64,000 bases of DNA. It comes from Streptomyces katrae. Its GTDB lineage: Bacteria; Actinomycetota; Actinomycetes; Streptomycetales; Streptomycetaceae. The stretch spans positions 1 through 64,000 of the forward strand of contig NZ_JNZY01000011.1 of the NCBI RefSeq assembly GCF_000717655.1. Direction: 5' to 3'. A model generated the notes under the pieces. The model was not told where the DNA came from. It worked only from the letters and a program-made list of their open reading frames with translations, and did not search any database. The position numbers were made by a program, and so were the translations under genes. Shown piece after piece: positions 25,570 to 32,956 of the stretch (positions are counted from its first letter, which is position 1; each line of letters starts with the position of its first letter).

Positions 25570-25733
25570 GGGCTGTCCCGTAATCCCCGGTGGATCAGCG
25601 CGCGGCGTCGGATGCGGTGCATCGCAAGACGGAGGAGCGTCCGCATACTGGGCGCATTCGGGCGTTCCGACAATGCGGCGAGGCGGCGTAGCCGGCGTCG
25701 TGCGCCCGCCGGGGATTGCGGGACAGCCCTTAG
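25566..25733. mobile_element. MITE-like element with 25-bp terminal inverted repeats
   Basis: The left end (25566-25590, starting CTAAGGGCTGTCCCG) and right end (25709-25733) are reverse complements over 25 bp with one mismatch. The 168-bp unit contains no gene. Its core shares blocks (TCGCAAGACGGAGGAG, ACAATGCGGCGAG) with the repeat at 30840. It is too short for a transposase, so it would be moved in trans. No clear target duplication was identified. Confidence 0.7.
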
Positions 25734-25764
25734 GACGGCGGTACCGGCCGTACGCACGCATGCC

Positions 25765-25806
25765 ACGGGGGCGGGACCGGCACGTACGTGCCGGTCCCGC
25801 CCCCGT
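25765..25806. terminator. 42-bp perfect palindrome, bidirectional terminator
   Basis: Two 21-nt arms (25765-25785, 25786-25806) are perfect reverse complements without a loop, between the phenolic-lipid operon and the convergent gene ending at 25814. Confidence 0.75.
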
Positions 25807-25813
25807 CCTGCGG

Positions 25814-26227
25814 TCAGCCGCCGGCGCCCGCCCGGGCCTGCGGCGACCGGTTCAGGAGCGCCAGGCCGGCCAGGACGGCGGCGGCCGCGGCGCAGAGCAC
25901 CGCCGTGACGCCCGCCCAGGCCAGGGAGGCGCTCGCCGCGCCCTCCAGCGGGTCGAACCCCGCGACTGCGCCGACCACGTGCAGGGCGACGACGGCGACG
26001 GCCCCCGCCGCGCCGGCCCGCCACGCTGCGGCGGTGTCGCGCACGGCCAGCAGGGCGCCGAGGCCCGGGCACAGCCCGGTGGCGAGGAGCGGGAGGAGGG
26101 CCGTCGGGGTCTGCGACGCCAGGGCCGTCAGGTCGCCCGGCAGGTGCTTGGTCGCTGCGCCGGTGGTGTCGGGGAGCTCGCGGCGGTCGTCGTCCTGTGT
26201 CGCCGCAAGCGTGATGGGGTCAGTCAT
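25814..26227 (-). CDS. Small integral membrane protein
   Basis: 137 aa with about four hydrophobic helices (ALLPLLATGLCPGLGALLAV, AAGAVAVVALHVVGAV, WAGVTAVLCAAAAAVLAGLA) and a hydrophilic N-terminal 35 residues. A GGAG site lies 6 nt before the ATG at 26227. No catalytic motif and no recognised family. It is monocistronic and convergent with the phenolic-lipid operon. Confidence 0.7.
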   Translation of the reverse strand: MTDPITLAATQDDDRRELPDTTGAATKHLPGDLTALASQTPTALLPLLATGLCPGLGALLAVRDTAAAWRAGAAGAVAVVALHVVGAVAGFDPLEGAASASLAWAGVTAVLCAAAAAVLAGLALLNRSPQARAGAGG

Positions 26228-26463
26228 GGAAAGCTCCGTTCGCCGACGCGCGGGTCTGCACATCGCGCCGGTCAACGTGCGTCATGGGAATCGCACGCTC
26301 AGTCACATTCAGCGGAACCCCGCTCCGCTGCGCCATTCGGGGCGGGCAAACGGGGGAGCCGCCCTCCCGGCGGTCACCGGAGCAGTCGGTTCGAGATGCG
26401 CCCGCCCGGTGCTGCTGCTTCGCTGAATCCGGCCTCCTTACCCCCCACACCCGAGGAGTGATC

Positions 26464-26649
26464 ATGAGCGCTGGCGAAACCCACGGCCGGGTCCGGCAAC
26501 TGCGCGAGAAGGCGCAGGAGCTGAGCAATGCGGCCGAACGCTCCACCGATCCGGAAGAACGCCGAAGGCTCCAGGAGAAGGCCCGCCGGCTCCGGGAGCA
26601 GAGCGAGAAGGAAGGCAAGATCGACGACCGGGGCATGGATCCCATGTAG
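26464..26649 (+). CDS. DUF6381-like small hydrophilic protein
   Basis: 61 aa, extremely charged and predicted entirely helical (QLREKAQELSNAAERSTDPE, RLQEKARRLREQSEKEG), ending MDPM. This matches a small Streptomyces family that I know as DUF6381. A GAGGAG site precedes the ATG. Such proteins are often stress- or development-induced, but no function is established. Confidence 0.8.
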   Translation: MSAGETHGRVRQLREKAQELSNAAERSTDPEERRRLQEKARRLREQSEKEGKIDDRGMDPM

Positions 26650-26702
26650 CCCCGCGTCGCCTCGCACATCGGCCGGTGGCCACGGGCACCGGCCGATGCC
26701 GT

Positions 26703-26722
26703 ACGTCACGTCACGTCACGTC
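26703..26722. repeat. ACGTC x4 microsatellite
   Basis: Four exact copies of ACGTC, followed by two to three imperfect TTCGGTGGT units to about 26748, in the leader of the DinB gene. Confidence 0.7.
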
Positions 26723-26768
26723 ATTTCGGTGGTTTCGGCGGTTTCGCGGACACGTCTGGGGACGGTGC

Positions 26769-27278
26769 ATGAAGGCTACGGAGGTTCTGGCCGATGCGTA
26801 CGGACGCATCCGGGAGGTGGTGCACGACGTGGTCGAGGGGCTCTCGGCCGAGGAGTTGAACGCGCGGGTCGACCCCAAGGCGAACTCGATCACCTGGCTG
26901 GTGTGGCATCTGACCCGGGTGCAGGACGACCACGTGGCGGACGCGTCGGGCCTGGAGCAGGTCTGGACGGCACAGGACTGGTTCACCCGCTTCGCCCTGC
27001 CGGTGCCCGCCGAGGCCACCGGCTTCGGGCAGACCGCTGCGCAGGTCGGGAAGATCGTGGTCGAGTCGGGCGAACTGCTGCTGGGGTACTACGACGCCGT
27101 CCACGAGCAGAGCACCGCTTTCCTCCGCGGACTCGCCGCAGCCGACCTGGAACGGGTCATCGACGAGCGCTGGGACCCGCCGGTCACCCTGGGGGTGCGG
27201 CTGGTCAGCGTCATCGCCGACGACCTCCAGCACGCCGGCCAGGCGGCCTACGTACGGGGCGCCCTGCAGCGGCGCTAG
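26769..27278 (+). CDS. DinB-like (DUF664) putative mycothiol-dependent protein
   Basis: 169 aa four-helix-bundle protein. Conserved metal-binding histidines are in the WHLTRVQDDH segment (helix 2) and in DDLQHAGQAAYVRG near the C-terminus. In actinobacteria this family contains mycothiol S-transferases acting on electrophiles. The ATG at 26769 is the natural start for the family; no strong ribosome site is visible. No partner gene nearby points to a substrate. Confidence 0.88.
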   Translation: MKATEVLADAYGRIREVVHDVVEGLSAEELNARVDPKANSITWLVWHLTRVQDDHVADASGLEQVWTAQDWFTRFALPVPAEATGFGQTAAQVGKIVVESGELLLGYYDAVHEQSTAFLRGLAAADLERVIDERWDPPVTLGVRLVSVIADDLQHAGQAAYVRGALQRR

Positions 27279-27372
27279 GCGATGTCGCCGAACACCCTGG
27301 TTGGGCCCGCAAGTTGACCGGATTTCGAGCCTGCTCCGGGGAATGCATGGCAGAGACGAAAGGCGGTCGCCC

Positions 27373-29001
27373 GTGTCCCGTGCCCGTTGCCCACGACGCC
27401 GGAACGCCGTGTGGTGCGCCGTGTGGTGCGCCTTCCTCCTGCTCGCCACGGCGGCCGCCGGACCGGCGTCCGCCGCGGCGGGTGCGCCTGCCACGGACCG
27501 GCCCGTGGTGGACACCGACCGGGGGCCGGTACGCGGCCGGGCGCACGGCACGTACCGCACCTTCGAGGGGATCCCGTTCGCGGCGCCGCCGACCGGCCCG
27601 CTCCGCTGGCGCCTTCCGCAGCCCGCTGCGCGCTGGACGGGCGTACGCGACGCCGGGGCCCCGGGGGCGCGCTGCGTGCAGCTCCCGCCGGTGGGGCCGG
27701 GCGGCCCGAGCGGCTCCGAGGACTGCCTGTACCTGAATGTCACGTCGCCGAACGCACCGCCCTCGGGCGGGCAGCGGCGGCCCGTCATGGTCTGGTTCCA
27801 CGGCGGCGGCTTCGTCAACGGGGCCGGGGACCTGTACCGGCCCGGGCAACTGGCCGTCCAGGGCGGTGCGGTCGTCGTCACCGTCAACTACCGGCTCGGG
27901 ATCTTCGGCCTCTTCGGGCATCCGGCGCTCGGCGGCGCCCCCGGCGTCGCCATCGCCGACCAGCAGGCGGCGCTGCGCTGGGTGCGGGCCAACGCCGCGC
28001 GCTTCGGCGGCGACCCGTCCAACGTGACGCTGTTCGGGGAGTCGGCCGGCGGCCTCAGCGTCTGCGCGCACCTCACCTCACCGGCTTCGGGCGGCCTGTT
28101 CCAGCGGGCGATCCTGCAGAGCGGCTCCTGCTCCACCACCATGCCGGCGCGCTCGCTGCTGCCCACCCTGGGCCGGTACGAGCCCTTCGTGTCCGAGCAG
28201 CGCACCGTCGCGGACGGGGTCGCGGCGGCGGCCTCGCTCGGCTGCGACCGGCCGGAGCCGGGCGCCGTAGTGGACTGCCTGCGCGGGAGGGACGCGGCGA
28301 CGCTCGCGACCCCGGAGCTGATGCAGCGGTTCTCGCTCGTCTCGTACGGAAACCGCCTGCTGCCCGAGGAACCCCGCCGGGCCCTGGAGGGCGGCCGCTT
28401 CCACCGTGTGCCGGTGGTCGAGGGCAGCACCCGGGACGAGATGCGGATCTTCCTGGCGCAGAGCCTCGCGGCGTACCCAGTCCCCGACGCAGGTGCCTAC
28501 CGGGCCCGGGTGGAGCAGTCGTTCGGCGCGGCTGCCGTCCCGGCCGTCGAGGCGCAGTACCCGGCTGCGGCGTACCCGACGCCGGCGCTGGCCTTGGCCG
28601 CCGTGCTGTCGGACGCCTCGTTCACCTGCCCGGCGCTGCGGGACAGCAGGGCGGTGGCCCGGCACGTGCCGGTGTACGCGTACCGGTTCAGCGACCGGGA
28701 CGCGCCGAACTTCACCGGCCTGCCGGAGGTGGAGGGGTTCCCGTACGGCGCTTCGCACGGCTTCGAACTGCCCTACCTGTTCACGATGGATGCCGCCCTG
28801 ACCGCGCCGCAGCGCGAGCTGTCGCAGCGGATGACCGGCGACTGGACGGCGTTCGCCCGGACGGGCAGGCCCCTCACCGCATGGCCGCGGTTCGGCTCCC
28901 CCGGATCCGTACTGTCCCTCGCGCCGGGGCCGGACGGGATCCGTGTGGTGAACGGGCCTGCGGAGCACCACTGCGCGTTCTGGGACGCGCAGTGGCCGTG
29001 A
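27373..29001 (+). CDS. Secreted carboxylesterase type B
   Basis: 542 aa alpha/beta hydrolase. A signal peptide (VWCAVWCAFLLLATAAAG, cleavage near ASAAAG) is followed by the family landmarks: GIPFAAPPTGPLRW, EDCLYLNV, oxyanion motif WFHGGGFVNG, nucleophile Ser in LFGESAGG, and the late His in YGASHGFELPYLF. Start GTG 27373 is chosen for the AGGCGG 6 nt upstream; ATG 27343 is possible. It would hydrolyse extracellular esters; substrate unknown. It ends 1 nt before the stop of the convergent lipoprotein gene, with no terminator between them. Confidence 0.92.
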   Translation: MSRARCPRRRNAVWCAVWCAFLLLATAAAGPASAAAGAPATDRPVVDTDRGPVRGRAHGTYRTFEGIPFAAPPTGPLRWRLPQPAARWTGVRDAGAPGARCVQLPPVGPGGPSGSEDCLYLNVTSPNAPPSGGQRRPVMVWFHGGGFVNGAGDLYRPGQLAVQGGAVVVTVNYRLGIFGLFGHPALGGAPGVAIADQQAALRWVRANAARFGGDPSNVTLFGESAGGLSVCAHLTSPASGGLFQRAILQSGSCSTTMPARSLLPTLGRYEPFVSEQRTVADGVAAAASLGCDRPEPGAVVDCLRGRDAATLATPELMQRFSLVSYGNRLLPEEPRRALEGGRFHRVPVVEGSTRDEMRIFLAQSLAAYPVPDAGAYRARVEQSFGAAAVPAVEAQYPAAAYPTPALALAAVLSDASFTCPALRDSRAVARHVPVYAYRFSDRDAPNFTGLPEVEGFPYGASHGFELPYLFTMDAALTAPQRELSQRMTGDWTAFARTGRPLTAWPRFGSPGSVLSLAPGPDGIRVVNGPAEHHCAFWDAQWP

Positions 29002-29002
29002 C

Positions 29003-29731
29003 TCACCAGGGCGTGGTGGTGACGACGTCCCCGTCGGGCGTCCGCACGGACACCGTGCCGTGGTCCCCGTACACCTGCTGCCGCCACGACACGAACACCT
29101 GCGCCACCCGGCGGCCGTCCTCCGCGAGGCCCTTGCCGACGGCCCGGGTGGTGAAGGTGACGATCGCCTCGCCGGCATCCCGCCCCTTGCGGACCCGGGC
29201 CTCCTTGACGGCCTGCTCGGGCAGGAACTGGTCCACCCTGCTGCGCCGCTCGGCGTAGTAGGCGTTGAAGTCCCGGGTCATGTCGAACCACCCGGCACCC
29301 CCGCAGGGACCGGCCCCGTTGGTGATGTCCCCATCGGTGGGCGGATCCGGCGCCCCGGTGTCCTGATCGGTGGGCGGCCCTGCATACCCACCGGTCTCCT
29401 GATCGGTGGGCGGCCCGGCGCCACCCGTCTCCTGATCGGTCGGGGGACCGGCGTGACCACCGGTCTCCTCATCCGTGGGCGGCCCGGCGTAACTCCCCGT
29501 CTCCTGATCCGTCGGCGGACCGGCGTAGCCGCCGCCCTGCTCCTCCGTCGGCGGATCCGGCAGACCCGTTCCGCCACCGCCCGTCGTCCGGTCGAGGCCG
29601 CAGGTCTCCTGCACGGGCGCGGGCGGCGCGGCTGCCTCCCCGGCATGCCGCGTGCCGCAGGCCGCCAGCACGGCGCACAGGAGCCCCGCCACCGCCGCTC
29701 TCCCGGCCATGGACACAGCTGTCCTCGTCAT
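29003..29731 (-). CDS. Lipoprotein with 12-residue tandem repeats
   Basis: 242 aa. Lipobox LAAC (Cys25) follows a short signal peptide. Residues about 60-138 are seven units of a PPTDQETGGYAG repeat (11-12 residues each; DNA 29318-29554). The C-terminal 90 residues form a folded domain (WFDMTRDFNAYYAERRSRVD, GEAIVTFTTRAVGKGL). The acidic Pro-rich repeat probably acts as a wall-spanning spacer that displays the C-terminal domain. Repeat number may vary between strains. A GGGGGA site precedes the ATG. Confidence 0.82.
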   Translation of the reverse strand: MTRTAVSMAGRAAVAGLLCAVLAACGTRHAGEAAAPPAPVQETCGLDRTTGGGGTGLPDPPTEEQGGGYAGPPTDQETGSYAGPPTDEETGGHAGPPTDQETGGAGPPTDQETGGYAGPPTDQDTGAPDPPTDGDITNGAGPCGGAGWFDMTRDFNAYYAERRSRVDQFLPEQAVKEARVRKGRDAGEAIVTFTTRAVGKGLAEDGRRVAQVFVSWRQQVYGDHGTVSVRTPDGDVVTTTPW

Positions 29732-29807
29732 GGTCGTCCCCCCTTGCCCAGGGAGAGGCGATCACGCCGCCCGCGGTTCCACGCCGGGGGGCGGTTATCG
29801 TGCCGCC

Positions 29808-30332
29808 ATGACCGGCCCCGGGCAGCGCCCCCTCCTCTTCCTCGACGTCGACGGCCCGCTCATCCCGTTCGGGGCCACGCCCGACGAGCTGCCGGACGGC
29901 TATCCGGCGTACGGGGCGCGGCCCGACGCGAACCCCCTCCTCGCCAGGCTCGACCCCACTCTCGGGCCCAGCCTCCTGGCGCTGCCGTGCGAACTGGTCT
30001 GGGCGACGACCTGGATGGACGACGCGAACGAGTGGGTCGCGCCGCGCATCGGACTGCCGGAACTGCCGGTGGTGGACTGGCCGGACCCGTACGAGGAGGA
30101 GGGCGGCCGGGAACGGATCCACTGGAAGACCCGCGCCCTCGTGCATTGCGCCGCCGGCCGCCCGTTCGCCTGGGTCGACGACGAGATCACCGAAGCCGAC
30201 CGGGCCTGGGTGGCCGCACACCACCCGGGCCCGGCCCTGCTCCACCACGTGGACCCCCGCTTCGGCCTCAGACCCGCTGACTTCGCCACACTGGCCGCCT
30301 GGCTGGGCGGGCCCGCCCGTGCCCGGCCGTGA
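29808..30332 (+). CDS. HAD-like hydrolase domain protein
   Basis: 174 aa. HAD motif 1 is clear (LLFLDVDGPLIPFG), a motif 2-like TTWMDD follows near residue 70, Lys in HWKTRALV, and the acidic motif 4 WVDDEITEAD. It is short, without a large cap, like a group of Streptomyces HAD proteins of unknown substrate. There is no ribosome site; TATCGT lies 6 nt before the ATG, so the mRNA is probably leaderless. Confidence 0.85.
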   Translation: MTGPGQRPLLFLDVDGPLIPFGATPDELPDGYPAYGARPDANPLLARLDPTLGPSLLALPCELVWATTWMDDANEWVAPRIGLPELPVVDWPDPYEEEGGRERIHWKTRALVHCAAGRPFAWVDDEITEADRAWVAAHHPGPALLHHVDPRFGLRPADFATLAAWLGGPARARP

Positions 30333-30413
30333 GCATGGCCGCGGGACGGCGAAAGGCCGCAGGACGGGGCCGTGCCCCTCGACGGCAACACATCGACCCC
30401 AGGAGGTCCGGGC

Positions 30414-30800
30414 ATGAAGCGTGTCCCCGCCCTGCCCGCGCAGTCCACCTGGCACGACGCGGGCACGAGTGTCTTCCCCTGGGTGACCCGGGCAGAAGGA
30501 CGCTGGTGGGTCCTACGGCTCAACCACTTTCCCGAACATCCCCTCTACACCTTGTTCATCGACGCACAGGTCGTCGGCGACGTCGATGACGTCCCGGACA
30601 CCTGGCGGTTGCGGCCCAGCGCCGCGCTTCCCGCTCTCACCGCGCCGGAACGTGCCGAGGTGCTCGCCCTCATGACCGGCCTCGGCCCCTACGGAGCGGA
30701 GGCCGGCACCCCGTGCGAAGGCGACTGGTGCACCTGCAGCATCCTCACCGACGCATACGCCGCCCGGCTCAACCTCCCTCCACGAACCTCTGCGGAGTAG
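30414..30800 (+). CDS. Hypothetical protein
   Basis: 128 aa cytosolic protein with a strong AGGAGG site 8 nt before the ATG. It contains WWVLRLNHFPEHPLYTLFID, a Trp/Pro-rich core, and a Cys pair in CEGDWCTC near residue 105. It looks like a small Streptomyces-conserved protein, but I do not recognise the family. It is separated by 81 nt from the HAD gene and may be cotranscribed. A repeat element follows. Confidence 0.7.
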   Translation: MKRVPALPAQSTWHDAGTSVFPWVTRAEGRWWVLRLNHFPEHPLYTLFIDAQVVGDVDDVPDTWRLRPSAALPALTAPERAEVLALMTGLGPYGAEAGTPCEGDWCTCSILTDAYAARLNLPPRTSAE

Positions 30801-30839
30801 CACGAGGGGGGCGCCGAAGTAGCGTCGTCCGCCCGTCAG

Positions 30840-30955
30840 GGCGGGGCCGGCGGGGTGGTCTGGTGCGTGCGGTCGCAAGGCGGAGGAGGTCAGCGAGGCT
30901 CGCGTCGCCGACCGACGACAACGCGGCGAGCGCGCGTGCCGGGCCCCGCCGGCCT
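30840..30955. repeat. Intergenic repeat element related to the 25566 element
   Basis: Ends are inverted repeats (GGCGGGGCC at 30840-30848 against GGGCCCCGCC near 30943). The core contains TCGCAAGGCGGAGGAG and GACAACGCGGCGAG, nearly the same as blocks in the 25566-25733 element. A hairpin (CCTCCCC against GGGGAGG, about 30964-30987) follows. No gene lies in 30801-31009; short open frames here only reflect the repeat. Confidence 0.55.
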
Positions 30956-31009
30956 GGGGGCACCTCCCCGCGGCAGCCGGGGGAGGGAGGAGGGGCTTTG
31001 ACGACACCC

Positions 31010-32956
31010 CTAGGACCAGGACGCGGCCACCAGGGAGCGTTCCGCCGCGGCCAGGTGGGTGGATGCGGCGAGCCAGGCCCGGGCGTACGCGTCGGGTGAC
31101 GGGTCCTTCAGGCGGCCGAAGGGGTCGCGGGGGCGGCGGTCCGCCTCCGCGGCGAGGGCCGTGGCGAGTTCCGCCGCCGTGGTGAAGCCGGCCCGGCGCA
31201 GCGGGCCGTACGCGGTGACGGGCCCGGCGGTGCGTGCCGCCTCTGCGACGGCGCGTCGGCCGCCCGCGACCCCGGATTCCAGCAGCCGGCGTACCCGCCA
31301 GAGCGGTGCGTCGGCCAGCAGGTCCGGACCCCCGGCAGCAGGGGCTGCGGGGGCCGCGGCCGTCCCGGGCGGGAAGTGGCTGCCCTGGAGCAGGTCGTAG
31401 CCGAGGTCGGCGCGCCCCAGCCACTCCTCGGGCAGGCGCAGCGTGTACTCCGCGCCGGGCACCGGTCCGACGGCGAGCGGCCGCAGGGTGGCGGCGCGGT
31501 CCAGGTCGGGCCGGCCCAGGACACGGAGCACCAGCCCCGGATGGGCGGCGATACGGCGCAGGTTGGCCGTGTGCGGCAGCTCCGGATGCGGGTGGGCGGC
31601 GCGCAGCCGCAGCAGGGGCGCGTCCGCTCGTACCTCGCGGACCAGCAGGTCCTCGCCGGCCGCCCCGACGACGGTGACCTCGCAGCCGAGGAGGGCGGGC
31701 GCGGCTCCGTCCGGGTCGGTGTCCCGGTCGGCGAGCTGGGCTGCCACGGCCTCGGCCGCCGGGCGGGCGAAGAGCGCGGCGGCGGGCTCCTCGGTCCACG
31801 GGACTCCGCGCAGCGGGGTGGCCTGGACCCCGCGTCCGGCTCCGAGGCGGCCGTCGGCGGAGACCGTGGCCCCGGCGATGCGCAGGCCCCCGCGCGCGAG
31901 CCCCGCATGGTCGAGGGCGGCTCCGCCGAGGGCCACGGAGGCGGAGCCGGCGCCGCGGGCGCGGGCCAGGCCGCCGGGGCGGACATCGGAGACCGAGTGG
32001 CGGGCGCCGTCGGGGGCGAGCAGGTGGGTGACCACTCCCCCGTACCCGGTGGCCGAGAGGACCGGCTCCCGGCACAGGCCGTACACCCGAAGGCTGCCAC
32101 CCGGCTGGTAGGCGCGGCGAACGGTGCCGGTGAGCCCCGGCCCGGCCGTGCCGGAGGCCAGCAGTCCGGCGATGTGCAGGAGTTCCCGGAAGGCGCCGGT
32201 GAGGTCGCCGAGCCGGTGGGCGCCGCTGCGCTCCCGGGCGGCGCGCAGGCCCCGTACGACGCGCAGGGTGGCGGCCTCGGCCCGCGGCAGCCCGGCGAGG
32301 CGCGCGGTGTGGGCGGCCCGCAGCAGCTCGGCCTGGACCACGGCGCCGCCGGCCGTGACGCCGGCCGCGAGGGCCTCGGCGGCGGCCTGCCAGAGAGCAG
32401 CGGCGGCCCGTAGCCGGGCAGCCGTGAGGGCCTCGGCGGCGGGCTCGGGGCCGCCCGAAGAGGCCCCCGGCCCGGCCCCCGAGACTCGCCCGGCACTCGA
32501 ACGGCCAACGGCAGCAGCTCCCGCCTGCGCCTCGGCCCGGGCATCGGGCGGGGGCGCGGAACCGGCCTCGGCCCCGGCCCCGGCCGCTGCATCGGCATCG
32601 GGGGGCGGTGGTTGCTCCGAGTCGGCCAGGGGTGCTGCGCCCAGTACCGCGGCCCGGTGCAGGCAGCGTGGCGCGAGCAGGCAGGTGCAGACGGCCTGTT
32701 CGGCTGCGGTGACCGTACCGGCGGGGCCCGGCCGGAGGGTGACGAGGGCGTCCTCGCCGAAGCGGACGGTGACGCTCCCGTCGTCCGCCCGGGCGGCGCC
32801 CGCGGCGCAGCCCTCGATGGCGGCGTCGAGCTTCTTGCGCAGCCGGCCGGTCAGGTTCTCGACGGCCTCGGCGAGGACCTCGGGGGCGACGGGCGGCAGG
32901 GGCGCTGCGTTCGACTCGGCACCCGGCTCGGTGTCGGTGTTCGTCTCGGTGCTCAA
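31010..32956 (-). CDS. SWIM zinc-finger protein (YehQ-like) of the MoxR-VWA system
   Basis: 648 aa, last gene of the five-gene operon. A SWIM-type zinc site C90-x-C92 ... C98-x-H100 (CTCLLAPRCLH) lies near the N-terminus, followed by an Ala/Pro/Gly-rich spacer (about 115-165) and a large alpha/beta region with no recognised enzyme motif. SWIM domains bind DNA or proteins. The gene starts with TTG, which overlaps the stop of the VWA gene (TTGA), so translation is coupled and probably weak. Its E. coli counterpart by family and neighbours would be YehQ, whose function is unknown. Confidence 0.88.
   Translation of the reverse strand: MSTETNTDTEPGAESNAAPLPPVAPEVLAEAVENLTGRLRKKLDAAIEGCAAGAARADDGSVTVRFGEDALVTLRPGPAGTVTAAEQAVCTCLLAPRCLHRAAVLGAAPLADSEQPPPPDADAAAGAGAEAGSAPPPDARAEAQAGAAAVGRSSAGRVSGAGPGASSGGPEPAAEALTAARLRAAAALWQAAAEALAAGVTAGGAVVQAELLRAAHTARLAGLPRAEAATLRVVRGLRAARERSGAHRLGDLTGAFRELLHIAGLLASGTAGPGLTGTVRRAYQPGGSLRVYGLCREPVLSATGYGGVVTHLLAPDGARHSVSDVRPGGLARARGAGSASVALGGAALDHAGLARGGLRIAGATVSADGRLGAGRGVQATPLRGVPWTEEPAAALFARPAAEAVAAQLADRDTDPDGAAPALLGCEVTVVGAAGEDLLVREVRADAPLLRLRAAHPHPELPHTANLRRIAAHPGLVLRVLGRPDLDRAATLRPLAVGPVPGAEYTLRLPEEWLGRADLGYDLLQGSHFPPGTAAAPAAPAAGGPDLLADAPLWRVRRLLESGVAGGRRAVAEAARTAGPVTAYGPLRRAGFTTAAELATALAAEADRRPRDPFGRLKDPSPDAYARAWLAASTHLAAAERSLVAASWS

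Noticed and set aside
29318..29554. Regular direct repeats resembling a CRISPR array
   Set aside because: The units are contiguous, in frame and code a peptide repeat in a lipoprotein; there are no spacers and no cas genes.
30769..30963. Small minus-strand open frame after the hypothetical gene
   Set aside because: It lies on the intergenic repeat element, whose frame is open only by composition.
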